Shown: positions 46,027-56,268, numbered from the stretch's first letter. The stretch is 64,000 bases of DNA from Acinetobacter pseudolwoffii (GCF_002803605.1 NZ_PHRG01000002.1:124001-188000), one strand, 5' to 3'. The notes: a model not told the origin generated them from the sequence alone. Numbers and translations are program-made.

Positions 46027-47496
46027 CTAAGAATAATAAGTTCTCAATTTCCGGTCATCCATCCAGTTACAATGAAATCCGACGGGTACACGAACCGGTA
46101 AATGAATCGTGGCAATAGGCCCCTTCTGAATATATTGCGCATCTAAAATCACCACTTTCGATGGACTGCCATCCAAGGCGTGTAGATAAGACATCAGCCA
46201 GCCATCATTTTCTGTTTGAGCACCTTCTCGGGCGACAAAAACTGCCTCACCTGTAACCCAGTTTGCTCCAAAGGAATAGCTTGCTGTACTGCCGGTTTCC
46301 AGATCATGGTACAAGAGTGTATTACTGCTAACATGATAAGGATCATCAAAGCCGGCAAAGGAAACACTATAGGCATAGCGATAAGGCCGCCCTGTATAGG
46401 CTTCATTGATCCGCGGAAATTCCTGCTTGATATTGGATAATACAGTTCGAGTGACTTTTCCTGTTTGCTGCTCGAAGATAAATCTTTCCAGCCGAATCTC
46501 CTGATCTTCTATTGGTCCTTGAATGGAACTGACCAGTGCCTTGGAATGTACCACTGCATCCATCACTACATCACCTGTGTTCAGGTCATAAGCATTGACC
46601 GTATGAAAAATAAAACAGGGATCAATCTCATACCAGCGGATGTCTGCCGCACTGCCACCAAAAGGCAGCATACCTATACGAGCCTGATGTTTAGGATTCC
46701 ATTGATAGGGTAATAGTGAGCCTTTTAAGGCACTACGCATAGAAAAGTTGACATTCAAATCCAGAATCAGCACCTGAGATTGAGTAATGGCACAGTCATG
46801 CACCATCGGGCCATGTTTGACTGGAATTTCGACATGATGTTGCAGTTTGCCTTGAGCATCAATATGTAAATAAAAAACCTGATGATGATTCAAGGCATCA
46901 TAACAAACCGCATGAATATCTCCTGTTTCCGGGTCGATATGCGGATGAGCCGTAAACGGTAAATCCTGATCATTTTCAAAAAGTTGATGCCGTTTTGATT
47001 CCAGTTCACGATTTACTTCGATCGGATAAGCCCCCGCTTCGACCAGTGCCCAGATTTTCCCGGCAAAGTGGATGATATTGGTATTGACCGCATCCGCGAC
47101 TCCACGCGTTTTCCCTAAAATCTGGGGTCTATGCAATTTTTTCTGCACACTGGCCGATCCGACATAAGCACTTTTATAGCAATGTGCTTCACCAGCTTTG
47201 AGTTTCAGCGCGTGAATCATGCCGTCACCGGTGAACCAGTGATAATTTCGTGGGTTCTTTACCGTGATCGGATTCGGGCCAATCCGCATCAGCGCACCTT
47301 CTAGTTCTACAGGAATTTGCCCATCTACCATCAATTGAGTAGCAAAATGCTCCTGTCGTTGTGGCGCAAATATGCCATCCAGATAGGGATTGTCATGAGA
47401 ATAGGGAATGCGGCTATGCAGGATTCCCGCACCATGTTTGATAGTTTTACTGAGCGTATTCTTGAGGATATTGCCGAGCTGTTTTGACCACTGCAT
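46027..47496 (-). CDS. Carotenoid oxygenase family protein
   Basis: A 489-residue non-haem iron dioxygenase of the RPE65/carotenoid-cleavage/lignostilbene family. The four iron-binding histidines are expected in AHPHIDPETGDIH, PMVHDCAITQSQV, FHTVNAYDLNTGD and the C-terminal VGFHCNWMDDR; all four segments are visible. The N-terminal DNPYLDGIFAPQRQEHFAT and GDGMIHALKLK motifs are family-typical. No signal peptide is seen. It would cleave a double bond in a carotenoid or phenylpropene. Substrate unknown; it is convergent with the nitroreductase gene. Confidence 0.88.
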   Translation of the reverse strand: MQWSKQLGNILKNTLSKTIKHGAGILHSRIPYSHDNPYLDGIFAPQRQEHFATQLMVDGQIPVELEGALMRIGPNPITVKNPRNYHWFTGDGMIHALKLKAGEAHCYKSAYVGSASVQKKLHRPQILGKTRGVADAVNTNIIHFAGKIWALVEAGAYPIEVNRELESKRHQLFENDQDLPFTAHPHIDPETGDIHAVCYDALNHHQVFYLHIDAQGKLQHHVEIPVKHGPMVHDCAITQSQVLILDLNVNFSMRSALKGSLLPYQWNPKHQARIGMLPFGGSAADIRWYEIDPCFIFHTVNAYDLNTGDVVMDAVVHSKALVSSIQGPIEDQEIRLERFIFEQQTGKVTRTVLSNIKQEFPRINEAYTGRPYRYAYSVSFAGFDDPYHVSSNTLLYHDLETGSTASYSFGANWVTGEAVFVAREGAQTENDGWLMSYLHALDGSPSKVVILDAQYIQKGPIATIHLPVRVPVGFHCNWMDDRKLRTYYS

Positions 47497-47636
47497 TATT
47501 ATTTTCCTGTTTTATTTTTATGATGATGACTGATTTTATACTCATAAAAGGAGGTTAATCATTTTAAACAGATAAGCTGATGGTACGCTAAAACACGATG
47601 CGCACCATTACTTCTAGCAGCAATAAGGTTGCACGT

Positions 47637-47954
47637 TTAGACTTTAATATCCAGGAGCTGAATAAACTCAAAAGCAGGCTCTTCATAAGGATGGCTTGCT
47701 TTCAGAGCTTTGGCGACCTCGACCGCCTTTTCATCAGCAACCAGCATTTCTACTCGCCACTCTTCAACCTGCTCTAATTCCCCGACTTCACCAATATAAG
47801 GATCTGCACCTTGCTGCGCTTTAAACTGTCCTGTTCCCAGTACCTGCCAGGCACAGTGGGTATAATCTCCGATGCCGCCTGCACCCGCTTTAAATAAGGC
47901 TTCCTTAGTCACTTCAAGATGTTCATCTGGTACATAATAAATGAGTTTTAGCAT
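47637..47954 (-). CDS. NIF3-like / YqfO N-terminal domain protein
   Basis: A 105-residue protein related to the N-terminal or inserted domain of the NIF3/YqfO family. The start at 47954 is preceded by AAGGGAAAC. The sequence LIYYVPDEHLEVTKEALFKAGAG and IGDYTHCAWQVLGTGQF, ending HPYEEPAFEFIQLLD, matches the CutA-like PII-type fold of that domain. Its function is unknown. It starts 30 bases after the LysR gene ends and may be translated from the same message. Confidence 0.8.
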   Translation of the reverse strand: MLKLIYYVPDEHLEVTKEALFKAGAGGIGDYTHCAWQVLGTGQFKAQQGADPYIGEVGELEQVEEWRVEMLVADEKAVEVAKALKASHPYEEPAFEFIQLLDIKV

Positions 47955-47983
47955 GTTTCCCTTCAACCTTTTCAATGGCTTAT

Positions 47984-48859
47984 TTAAGATCTATTGTCCA
48001 GTGCCTGGGTAATAATATTCAATGCGGAATTATGAGAATTCTTGTTAAATGTTGCATAAAGTCCTAATTGTGGCAGGACTTGATCTGTTTGCACGATTTT
48101 CACATGCTCATTTAAAAAACGCAGCAGATATTCCGGGACGAAGCTAAAACCCATGCCCATATTGATCAGGTTAATATGTTGCAACACATTGGTAACCCAC
48201 AGCATTTGGTCATGCTGCAATTGTTCAAAAGACATCAGGTGATTCAACTGCGCATAAAAGACGGGCGAGGCATTTTGCTCACACATAATCAACTGATGAT
48301 TTTTCAATTCTTGTAACTTCAATGGCCGATCTGTGGGATGTAAATGCTCGGCTGCCACCAGATAAATCTGTTCATTCATTAAATGAATATTGTCAAAATC
48401 GGGATGTTGCAGACAATAGCGGGTAAAGCTTAAATCCAACTCGGCATTTTTCAGGCGTTGAATCTGCTCCATACAGGTCAGACTATGCAGATGTATTTTT
48501 AAATCAGGAATATTCTGCTTCAGTTTGGCCAGAATATTTGGCATCACTTTCAGTTCTGCAACATTTAAAAAGCCAATATGGATCTGGTTATTTTTCTGCT
48601 GCGCCACCTGACGCGCCGCGGCAACTGCCAGTTTGGCACTTTCAAGCGCCTGTTCAGCATGAATCAGAAAAGCTTGCCCCTCATCGGTCAGTTTGATTTG
48701 CCGGGATGAACGTTCAAACAGCATTACACCGACTTCCTGCTCCAGATCCTTAATCTGCTGACTTAAAGAAGGCTGCGCCGTGAACAGCTTATCTGCTGCT
48801 TTGGTAAAACTCTGTTCCTGAGCTACTGTTAAAAAAGCACGTAAATGTCGAAGTTCCAT
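47984..48859 (-). CDS. LysR-type regulator, divergent from an aromatic monooxygenase
   Basis: A 291-residue LysR regulator. The start MELRHLRAFLTVAQEQSFTK is followed by the helix-turn-helix AADKLFTAQPSLSQQIKDLE. The effector-binding domain follows from about residue 90. It is divergent from the FAD monooxygenase gene with a 170-base gap holding a CAATAG/CTATTG dyad, so it probably controls that gene. The inducer is unknown, most likely an aromatic compound. Confidence 0.88.
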   Translation of the reverse strand: MELRHLRAFLTVAQEQSFTKAADKLFTAQPSLSQQIKDLEQEVGVMLFERSSRQIKLTDEGQAFLIHAEQALESAKLAVAAARQVAQQKNNQIHIGFLNVAELKVMPNILAKLKQNIPDLKIHLHSLTCMEQIQRLKNAELDLSFTRYCLQHPDFDNIHLMNEQIYLVAAEHLHPTDRPLKLQELKNHQLIMCEQNASPVFYAQLNHLMSFEQLQHDQMLWVTNVLQHINLINMGMGFSFVPEYLLRFLNEHVKIVQTDQVLPQLGLYATFNKNSHNSALNIITQALDNRS

Positions 48860-48919
48860 AAACTCAGCCGCATATTCTCAGGCATTTTAAGCTGCCAAAC
48901 GAGAAAGTAGTAAGAATCT

Positions 48920-48954
48920 CAATAGACCTATAGTTTATATGAATACTCCTATTG
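48920..48954. promoter_or_regulatory. Candidate LysR operator
   Basis: CAATAG (48920-48925) and CTATTG (48949-48954) are perfect inverted repeats 23 bases apart, with an inner ATAG/CTAT pair. They lie about 60-95 bases from the LysR start and 80-110 from the monooxygenase start. Confidence 0.5.
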
Positions 48955-49030
48955 TATTGCCTGAATTTCACTACACTGGATTGTAAATATATTCAAATCT
49001 TGTTCTTCAGACAGACACATGGAGTCATGT

Positions 49031-50773
49031 ATGACACAGCATTACGATACTGACGTATTGGTGATTGGCACAGGACCTGCAGGGTCGACCTTAGGTTTAG
49101 CACTGGCAAATTATGGGGTCAAAGTTCAACTCTTCACACAGTTTAACTGGCTGGCCAATAGTCCGCGTGCGCATATTACCAATCAGCGTGCCATGGAAGT
49201 ATTACGTGATTTAGGCATTGAAGAACAAGTCAAAGAAATTGCGACACCGTGGGAACACATGGGCGAAAGCCTGATTACCACCAGTCTGGTCGGTGAAGAA
49301 ATTGCCCGTTTAAGCGCTTGGGGCACAGGTGATGAACGTCATGGCGACTATATCAAAGGCAGTCCATGTCCATTGGTGGATTTGATTCAGCCGAAAATGG
49401 AAGCCTTACTGGTCAAGAATGCCGGGGAGCGCGGTGCAATCTATAACTTCAATACTGAATATTTATCGCATGTTCAGGATGAAGATGGTGTCACCGCTAC
49501 TTTCCTGAACCGGATTACCAACACAGAATTTAGTTTAAGAGCCAAATATCTGATTGGTATGGATGGCGCACGCTCAAAAGTGGTTGAGCAACTTGAGCTA
49601 CCACTCGAAGGTGTGATGGCGCGTGCGGGTACAGTCTATGTGACTTTTAAAGCCGATTTAAGCAAATATATTCAGCACCGCCCTGCCATTCTGCAATGGA
49701 TCGTCAATCCTGAAGCCAGCTTTGGTGATCTCGGCATGGGCTTGCTACGTGCCATTACGCCTTGGAATGAATGGATTATGGGCTGGGGCTTTGACATTTC
49801 CAAAGGCGAGCCACAAGTGACTGAAGAACAGGTTCGATCGCGTCTGAATACATTTGTTGGCGCTGAAGTGGAAGATGTTGAAATCCAAAAACTGTCCTAC
49901 TGGTATGTAAACCAGACTTGGGCAACTGAATATTCTAAAGGCCGCGTGTTCTGTGGTGGTGATGCTGTACACCGTCACCCGCCTTCAAGCGGTTTAGGTT
50001 CAAATACCTGTATGCAGGATGCGTTTAACCTTGGCTGGAAACTCGCCTATGCAATCAAAGGTTGGGCCGCACCTTCTCTCCTCGATTCATATACGTCTGA
50101 ACGTGCGCCTGTAGGCAAGCAGATTGTCGCACGTGCCAACCAATCCCGTTTTGACTATAAGCATTTAAAAGAAGTCTTTGGTTTTGACCAAGGCATCACT
50201 ACGCAAAAACAAATGCTGGAACGTATTTTCGCTGAAGATGAGCAAGGTGCCAAAATTCGTAAAAAGTTATTTGAAGCACTTGAAATTAAGCATTTTGAAT
50301 TTAATGCCCAAGGTGTTGAACTGAATCAGCGCTATAGCTCAAATGCGGTAATGAATGAAGCTGAGCCCGAGATCTTTGAAAAAGATGAACAGCTTTATCT
50401 GCAAGCCACGACTCGTCCAGGTGCCAAAGTTCCACATACCTGGCTAATCAATAGCAAAGGCCAAAAGCAATCCACTTTGGATATTAGCGGTAAAGGCCGT
50501 TTTACCTTACTGACAGGTTTATCAGGTAAAGGCTGGAGATTGGCTGCCGAGACTCTAGATTTACCTTATTTAGATGTAATTCAGATTGGTTCACGTGAGT
50601 ATCGTGATGTCTATGGTACTTGGAATGCCAAGTCTGAAGTTCATGAATCAGGTGCGGTGCTGGTTCGTCCAGATGGTTATGTGGCTTGGCGTTATCAGGA
50701 CAGTACCAATGCATCTTTTGATTATGAAAATACGTTAAAGGCGGTATTGAAGCAGGTTCAACTTATAATCTAA
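49031..50773 (+). CDS. FAD-dependent aromatic monooxygenase (TfdB/PheA/MhpA-like)
   Basis: A flavoprotein hydroxylase of 580 residues, of the phenol/chlorophenol and 3-HPP monooxygenase family. ATG 49031, six bases after GGAG, is preferred to 49019. The dinucleotide fold VLVIGTGPAGSTLGLALANYGV binds FAD, YLIGMDGARSKVVEQL is the DG motif, and GRVFCGGDAVHRHPPSSGLGSN contains the GD motif. A C-terminal thioredoxin-like region follows. The divergent LysR gene likely regulates it. No ring-cleavage dioxygenase is adjacent. Confidence 0.87.
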   Translation: MTQHYDTDVLVIGTGPAGSTLGLALANYGVKVQLFTQFNWLANSPRAHITNQRAMEVLRDLGIEEQVKEIATPWEHMGESLITTSLVGEEIARLSAWGTGDERHGDYIKGSPCPLVDLIQPKMEALLVKNAGERGAIYNFNTEYLSHVQDEDGVTATFLNRITNTEFSLRAKYLIGMDGARSKVVEQLELPLEGVMARAGTVYVTFKADLSKYIQHRPAILQWIVNPEASFGDLGMGLLRAITPWNEWIMGWGFDISKGEPQVTEEQVRSRLNTFVGAEVEDVEIQKLSYWYVNQTWATEYSKGRVFCGGDAVHRHPPSSGLGSNTCMQDAFNLGWKLAYAIKGWAAPSLLDSYTSERAPVGKQIVARANQSRFDYKHLKEVFGFDQGITTQKQMLERIFAEDEQGAKIRKKLFEALEIKHFEFNAQGVELNQRYSSNAVMNEAEPEIFEKDEQLYLQATTRPGAKVPHTWLINSKGQKQSTLDISGKGRFTLLTGLSGKGWRLAAETLDLPYLDVIQIGSREYRDVYGTWNAKSEVHESGAVLVRPDGYVAWRYQDSTNASFDYENTLKAVLKQVQLII

Positions 50774-50820
50774 CTATTCCATCAATCATATTTAATTGAC
50801 CATCGACATGGATGTCACCT

Positions 50821-50907
50821 GTCAGCCTGTGGGATATAGACATTCTATCAGTCTGACGAAGGATTTTGGTTACCTTACGGAATATATCCCTCATCCTTCA
50901 AAGTAAC
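50821..50907. repeat. Hairpin-plus-18-mer intergenic element, copy 2
   Basis: The stem GTCAG/CTGAC (50821-50825 and 50853-50857) is followed 32 bases on by the same 18-mer (50890-50907). A shared GGTTA block lies between the two parts. It lies in the convergent gap after the monooxygenase gene. Confidence 0.6.
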
Positions 50908-50943
50908 GAATATTCTTATAAAAAAGTAAGTCTAACAATTTAT

Positions 50944-50972
50944 GAAAAAACCACCTCAACGGTGGTTTTTTA
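50944..50972 (-). terminator. Terminator after the 41-residue membrane protein gene
   Basis: AAAAAACCACC pairs with GGTGGTTTTTT around TCAAC. Confidence 0.88.
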
Positions 50973-50982
50973 AATCAGATAA

Positions 50983-51108
50983 TTAAGAGCCTTGAAGTAA
51001 ATAACTGCCCACAACAAACAATATTTGTAGTCCTACGACAATAGCAAACAACATCCAACCTTTCTGACGCATTGCCGCCTTATCCATTATTCTAAGTGTT
51101 TTAGCCAT
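50983..51108 (-). CDS. 41-residue single-pass membrane protein
   Basis: A very short reading frame with full gene signals. GAGGTGATGAC lies upstream of the ATG, and a terminator follows the stop by 11 bases. The product starts with a basic amphipathic stretch (MAKTLRIMDKAAMRQKGW) and continues with one hydrophobic segment (MLFAIVVGLQILFVVGSYLL). It has no cysteine lipobox. I do not recognise a family. Small membrane proteins like this often modulate transporters or kinases, but no partner is adjacent. Confidence 0.6.
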   Translation of the reverse strand: MAKTLRIMDKAAMRQKGWMLFAIVVGLQILFVVGSYLLQGS

Positions 51109-51461
51109 GTCATCACCTCATACTTGAGAATTGATACTGAACTGATCTATTCCATCTTTCTTTTATAGTGCAATAAAGTTGTGCATAAAACATACCATAG
51201 CACTTTATATACAATATGAAAGCAAAATCTAAACCAAGTTCAGTGGGAGAAGTTAAATTAAAAAATCAGAATGCTTAAAAAGCAAAAATCCACCCCAAGG
51301 TGGATACGAATTAAGTAATTATAGATATTTTTAAATTATTTTTCCATAAAGTATAATTAAGTTAATATTTTTAAATGTTATTTATTGAAAAATTAAGAAA
51401 ATTAATGATTAGTAATTTTCTGATATTTCCACATGAGAAGTGACTTTGCTGTAAGCCTGAA
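51109..51461. other. AT-rich spacer with no gene
   Basis: These 353 bases are strikingly A/T-rich. A candidate promoter for the 41-residue gene should lie near 51130-51190 on the minus strand. A short ACCCCAAGGTGG near-palindrome at about 51292-51304 belongs to a weak hairpin with flanking A/T. I see no coding potential. Confidence 0.45.
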
Positions 51462-51986
51462 TTATTCATTACATAAGTTCTCATTTGGAAGTGTGATACT
51501 TTTACCATCCATCGCTTTACTAAAAGCTAAATACGCCTTAAAGCGCTGTTTTGTGTTTGTGGTGACTGCAATGACATGCTGAACGACATTGGATGGTTTG
51601 TACAAAGTATCTTGAGAAAAACGCTCGTAAATGCAGCCTATCGCGCGCGATTTTTCAAATGCAATTTTTCGTAGCGGGTATTGCTGAGAAGTATCGAGTA
51701 ATAAGCTCTCTTGCAGAACCATAGCCAATTGTTTTACCGCCTGTCTTTGTTCCATATTTATAAAATTCTTTTCAATATAGAGATCAATATCATCACGAAT
51801 TCCGTTTTGATTCACATCAGGGCCTTCGATATCGCGATCACGATTGAGTTTCGGCAAATAACCACTTTGTTTTATTTCATCTAAATGCTTGATATTAGCT
51901 CGCCACATGTATGTATCACACCCCGCCAATGTGAATAGTGAAATAAGTAAAATGCACCTTGAGAATCTGATAAATATTCTTGGCAT
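51462..51986 (-). CDS. Lipoprotein with a Ca-binding-like loop
   Basis: A 174-residue predicted lipoprotein. ATG 51986 is preceded by AGAGG. The signal MPRIFIRFSRCILLISLFTLAGC ends in a lipobox Cys23. The mature part contains a DVNQNGIRDDIDLYI loop that resembles an EF-hand or dockerin calcium loop (D-x-N-x-N-G-x-x-D-D). Later residues are helical (AVKQLAMVLQESLLLD). I do not recognise a named family. It follows a small membrane protein gene with eight bases or so between the reading frames, so the pair is probably one unit. Confidence 0.65.
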   Translation of the reverse strand: MPRIFIRFSRCILLISLFTLAGCDTYMWRANIKHLDEIKQSGYLPKLNRDRDIEGPDVNQNGIRDDIDLYIEKNFINMEQRQAVKQLAMVLQESLLLDTSQQYPLRKIAFEKSRAIGCIYERFSQDTLYKPSNVVQHVIAVTTNTKQRFKAYLAFSKAMDGKSITLPNENLCNE

Positions 51987-52059
51987 GAGGTACCTCTTTA
52001 TTTTATATGCATCATCATTGTCAAAAAGCTCAACATCTATCCTGAATCTCAATATATTT

Positions 52060-52332
52060 TCATGATTTAGTAGATCTGTAGTGTTTACGATATTTCATAT
52101 AAAAGATCGCAACAGCGATCAAATGCAAAGCTAAACACAAGATGATTTTTAAATGTGGACTATACAGCTCATCCGACATTTTTTCGAAGAGAGTCAAATA
52201 AACCAGACTATAGGAAACGAGTCCTAAAATGGTTATTGCCGTTATTTCTATTTTTAAATATGCACCATCTGCAAAGTTATAATCTGCACTAAAACACAAT
52301 AATGCAAAGATAAAATATGTAAATATTTTCAT
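52060..52332 (-). CDS. Small three-helix membrane protein
   Basis: A 90-residue hydrophobic protein with perhaps three membrane segments (about residues 1-18, 30-48 and 61-79) and a short basic C-terminal tail (MKYRKHYRSTKS). No family is recognised. It is immediately upstream of the lipoprotein gene on the same strand, and both are more AT-rich than purL, which fits acquired DNA, although no mobile-element ends are visible. Confidence 0.55.
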   Translation of the reverse strand: MKIFTYFIFALLCFSADYNFADGAYLKIEITAITILGLVSYSLVYLTLFEKMSDELYSPHLKIILCLALHLIAVAIFYMKYRKHYRSTKS

Positions 52333-52388
52333 GATTTAAACTGGTTACTTATTTGAATTATTTAAACGATGTTAACTCCGAAACATAC

Positions 52389-52422
52389 ATAAAAAAAGGG
52401 CTGCTGACGCAACCCTTTTTTA
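52389..52422 (-). terminator. Terminator after purL
   Basis: On the minus strand AAAAAAGGGTTGC pairs with GCAGCCCTTTTTT (one mismatch or wobble) and the T-run follows. Confidence 0.82.
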
Positions 52423-52434
52423 ATCTAAAACCGA

Positions 52435-55400
52435 TTAACCAATGAACTTACGTGCATTACGGAACATACGTAACCAAGCACCATCTTGATCCCAGTCTTC
52501 TGGTTTCCAAGAATGCTGAATCGCACGGAAGTTACGTTCAGGGTGCGGCATCATAATTGTTGCACGACCGTCTTGAGAGGTTACACCGGTAATACCTTCC
52601 GGTGAGCCGTTCGGGTTCAATGGATAATGTTGTGTTGCATTCCCCAAGCTATCTACATAACGCAGAACCACCTGATTCGATGCGTTGAGCGCAGCAAAGT
52701 TTTCCGCAGTTGCAACCGCACGACCTTCACCATGTGCTACAGCGATCGGCAGAATCGAACCTTCCATGCCCTGAAGCAATACAGAGTTTGATTTTTCCAC
52801 ACGAACATTCACCGCACGTGCTTCAAACACTTCAGAAGTATTGCGGTGGAAACGTGGCCAAGCATCAGCACCCGGAATCAGCGGAGCCAACTGAGACAAC
52901 ATTTGACAGCCGTTACAGATACCCAGCGAGAAGGTTTCCTGACGGTTAAAGAATTTCTCAAACTGGTCACGCAGTTTAGTATTGAACAATACTGATTTTG
53001 CCCAGCCGCCGCCAGCGCCCATCACGTCACCGTAAGAGAAGCCGCCACAAGTCACTAAGCCTTCAAAATCATCCAGGCTGATACGACCTGCCAGCAAGTC
53101 ACTCATATGTACGTCAACGGTATTGAAGCCGACTTTATCAAATGCTGCTGCCATTTCGATATGACCATTGACACCCTGCTCACGCAGAATCGCCATGTTC
53201 GGACGACGTAAATTAATATACGGTGCTTCAATCGCTTCATTCAAATCAAATGTCGGTTTCGCAATGATACCTGCATGAGATTTGTCAGTGATAAGAGCAA
53301 ATTCCTGATCCGCAGTTTCTACGTTGTCACGTAGGCGCTGGATTTGGTGGGATACTTCAGTCCATGCCACTTGCAGGTCAGCCCGTTCAAGTACCAGACC
53401 ATTTACAGACAATTGGTCAGTAGTATTTACAGTACCAACCACTGCAATTGCATCTTTCAGGGTAGATGCTGCAACTTCAGCTTCTAATGCTGCCCAATCT
53501 GCTTTGCTAATTTGAAGCACTGCACCGATTTCTTCTGCAAACAGGCTTGCAGTTGATTGATCTTCTAGTGCTACACCCAAACGTGATGCGAACATCATTT
53601 CTGCAACAGTCGCCAATAAACCACCATCACCGATGTCATGATATGCCTTGATCAGACCACGGTTGTTCCAGTCTTGAACCAATGCGAAAAATGCTTTGAA
53701 GTCATCGAAGCTGTCGACATCAGGCGTCACAGAACCGATTGCTTTATACACCTGCGCCAGAATCGAACCACCTAGACGGAACTGACCTTTCGACAAGTCA
53801 ATACGAACCAGTACAGACTCAAGGTTTTTAAGCTCAGGTGTTAACGTTTTACGAACATCAGTGACTGGTGCAAATGCAGTAATCACGCCTGACATTGGAG
53901 AAGTCACTGATTTGTCTTCGCCTTCATCATTCCAGGTGGTACGCATTGACAATGAGTCTTTACCGACTGGAATTGCGATACCCAGTGCTGGACACATTTC
54001 CATACCGATGGCTTTTACACCTTCGAATAGCGCTTGATCTTCGCCCGGTTGACCGGCAGCAGCCATCCAGTTTGCAGACAATTTAATGTCGCTGATTTTT
54101 TCAATCTTCGCAGACATGATGTTCGAGATTGATTCAGCCACTGATAAACGTGCCGATGCAGCAGGATTGAGCAATGCGACTGGTGGACGTTCACCCATCG
54201 CCATCGCTTCACCGGTGTAGCCTACTAGGCTTGTCGTTGTTACCGCAGCATCCGCCACCGGAACCTGCCAGCGACCGACCATTTGATCACGTGCCACCAT
54301 ACCAGTAATCGAACGGTCACCAATACTGATCAGGAATGATTTAGAAGCCACTGTCGGGTTTTTCAAAACACGATAAATCGCATCTTTCAGATCTGTGACT
54401 TTAGCCGCGTCGAAATCATCGCCTTTGCGTTCAATGGTTTCATATGAACGGCTCATACGCGGTGTACCACCAAGCATTACCTGCATTGGCATATCCACTG
54501 GCTTGTTGCCAAATAACGGATCTTCAACGGTTAAGTGACGCGCTTCAGTTGCTTCACCGAGTACCGCAAACGGACAACGTTCACGCGCACAGATCGATTC
54601 AAATAATTCTAAAGAAGATGGACGAATCGCCAGTACATAACGCTCTTGCGCTTCATTTGACCAGATCTCCATAGGCGACATGCCCGGCTCAAGCGATGGA
54701 ATCTTACGCAGATCCAGCACCGCACCGAGTTCATGGTCATTCACCAGTTCAGGCATGGCATTCGATACACCACCTGCACCCACATCATGTACAGACACGA
54801 TCGGGTTCTGGTCTTCCATGCGCCAGCAAGTATCAATCACTTCCTGACAACGGCGTTCCATTTCCGGGTTTTCACGTTGTACCGAAGCGAAATCCAGGTT
54901 TTCGCCGAGTTTACCGCTGTCTACAGAAGATGCTGCACCACCGCCGAGACCGATCAGCATGGCAGGGCCACCGAGCACGATCAATAAATCGCCCGGCAAG
55001 ATTGGATCTTTTTCAACGTGATCTGGACGGATGTTGCCATAACCACCGGCAATCATGATTGGCTTATGGAAACCTTTAACATCGCCATTGATGTTTTGTT
55101 CAAAGGTACGGAAGTAACCATTTAAGGCAGGACGACCAAATTCGTTGTTAAACGCAGCGCCACCCAATGGGCCTTCAATCATGATTTGTAGCGGCGATGC
55201 CATACGCGATGGCTTGCCATAGTTTTCTTCCCAAGGCTGTTCAAAGCCCGGAATGTTCAGGTTAGATACTGTAAAGCCGGTTAAACCTGCTTTAGGCTTA
55301 CCACCACGACCGGTCGCACCTTCATCACGGATTTCACCGCCCGAACCTGTCGCAGCACCGGCAAATGGTGCAATCGCTGTCGGATGGTTGTGAGTTTCCA

Positions 55401-56268
55401 CTTTCATCAAGATATGCGCGGCTTGACTCTTATATTTATAAACCTGCTGGCCATTGTCTTCTTTGGTTGGATAAAAACGCTGGGTATCCGAACCGACAAT
55501 CACCGAAGCATTGTCTTTATAAGCCGACAATACATCTGTAGGTGATTCTTTATAAGTATTCTTGATCATCTGGAACAATGACAATGGCTGAACTTCACCA
55601 TCAATGGTCCATTCAGAACCGAAGATTTTATGACGGCAATGCTCAGAGTTTGCCTGTGCAAACATCATCAGTTCGATGTCATTTGGATTACGACCCAGCT
55701 TGATAAACGCTTCAGTCAGGTAATCAATTTCTTCCATCGACAATGCAAAACCAAATTCATTATTGGCCTTAACCAGTGCTTCTTTACCTTCACCCAGAAT
55801 ATCAATCGAGTTCAGTGGTTTTGGTGCTGTTTCAACAAACAGTACCGCAGCCTCTTCAATCGCATTGAATACGCTTTCAGTCATACGGTCATGCAAAATC
55901 TGTTGAACTTCATTTGATACGTCTTTTAGACCCTTCAACGTAAATAAAACGCCGCGCTCAAGACGATGAACCGGCGTATTACAGTTTTTGAAAATGTCTG
56001 TAGCTTTAGAAGACCAAGGCGAGATGGTGCCGACACGCGGTGTCACTAAAATTTGGATTTCATCACTTGCAGCCTGGTGCAATTCAAAAGATTGCCCATC
56101 GTTGAGAAGCTGTAAAGCTGATTGCTGTTGTTGCTCGCTGAGCGCTTGGTCAAAGAGGTAGACCCATTGACTTTCAATTGATTGAACAGAACTAATTGAC
56201 GTCAAACGCGATAATAGTTGAGTTTTCTTAAAAGAAGAATGTGCGGGTGCACCGGCAACGATAAACAT
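52435..56268 (-). CDS. purL: Phosphoribosylformylglycinamidine synthase (single-chain PurL)
   Basis: PurL turns FGAR into FGAM in purine synthesis, taking nitrogen from glutamine. ATG 56268 gives 1277 residues, starting [20 protein letters not shown]; an upstream in-frame ATG at 56310 adds a basic tail and is rejected. The order is an N-terminal domain, a linker, the two-fold FGAM synthetase core ([30 protein letters not shown]... seen in parts: [20 protein letters not shown] and [19 protein letters not shown]), and a C-terminal glutaminase with [12 protein letters not shown] and a HGEGRAV histidine. This is the long gammaproteobacterial form with no purQS. Confidence 0.98.
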   Translation of the reverse strand: MFIVAGAPAHSSFKKTQLLSRLTSISSVQSIESQWVYLFDQALSEQQQQSALQLLNDGQSFELHQAASDEIQILVTPRVGTISPWSSKATDIFKNCNTPVHRLERGVLFTLKGLKDVSNEVQQILHDRMTESVFNAIEEAAVLFVETAPKPLNSIDILGEGKEALVKANNEFGFALSMEEIDYLTEAFIKLGRNPNDIELMMFAQANSEHCRHKIFGSEWTIDGEVQPLSLFQMIKNTYKESPTDVLSAYKDNASVIVGSDTQRFYPTKEDNGQQVYKYKSQAAHILMKVETHNHPTAIAPFAGAATGSGGEIRDEGATGRGGKPKAGLTGFTVSNLNIPGFEQPWEENYGKPSRMASPLQIMIEGPLGGAAFNNEFGRPALNGYFRTFEQNINGDVKGFHKPIMIAGGYGNIRPDHVEKDPILPGDLLIVLGGPAMLIGLGGGAASSVDSGKLGENLDFASVQRENPEMERRCQEVIDTCWRMEDQNPIVSVHDVGAGGVSNAMPELVNDHELGAVLDLRKIPSLEPGMSPMEIWSNEAQERYVLAIRPSSLELFESICARERCPFAVLGEATEARHLTVEDPLFGNKPVDMPMQVMLGGTPRMSRSYETIERKGDDFDAAKVTDLKDAIYRVLKNPTVASKSFLISIGDRSITGMVARDQMVGRWQVPVADAAVTTTSLVGYTGEAMAMGERPPVALLNPAASARLSVAESISNIMSAKIEKISDIKLSANWMAAAGQPGEDQALFEGVKAIGMEMCPALGIAIPVGKDSLSMRTTWNDEGEDKSVTSPMSGVITAFAPVTDVRKTLTPELKNLESVLVRIDLSKGQFRLGGSILAQVYKAIGSVTPDVDSFDDFKAFFALVQDWNNRGLIKAYHDIGDGGLLATVAEMMFASRLGVALEDQSTASLFAEEIGAVLQISKADWAALEAEVAASTLKDAIAVVGTVNTTDQLSVNGLVLERADLQVAWTEVSHQIQRLRDNVETADQEFALITDKSHAGIIAKPTFDLNEAIEAPYINLRRPNMAILREQGVNGHIEMAAAFDKVGFNTVDVHMSDLLAGRISLDDFEGLVTCGGFSYGDVMGAGGGWAKSVLFNTKLRDQFEKFFNRQETFSLGICNGCQMLSQLAPLIPGADAWPRFHRNTSEVFEARAVNVRVEKSNSVLLQGMEGSILPIAVAHGEGRAVATAENFAALNASNQVVLRYVDSLGNATQHYPLNPNGSPEGITGVTSQDGRATIMMPHPERNFRAIQHSWKPEDWDQDGAWLRMFRNARKFIG

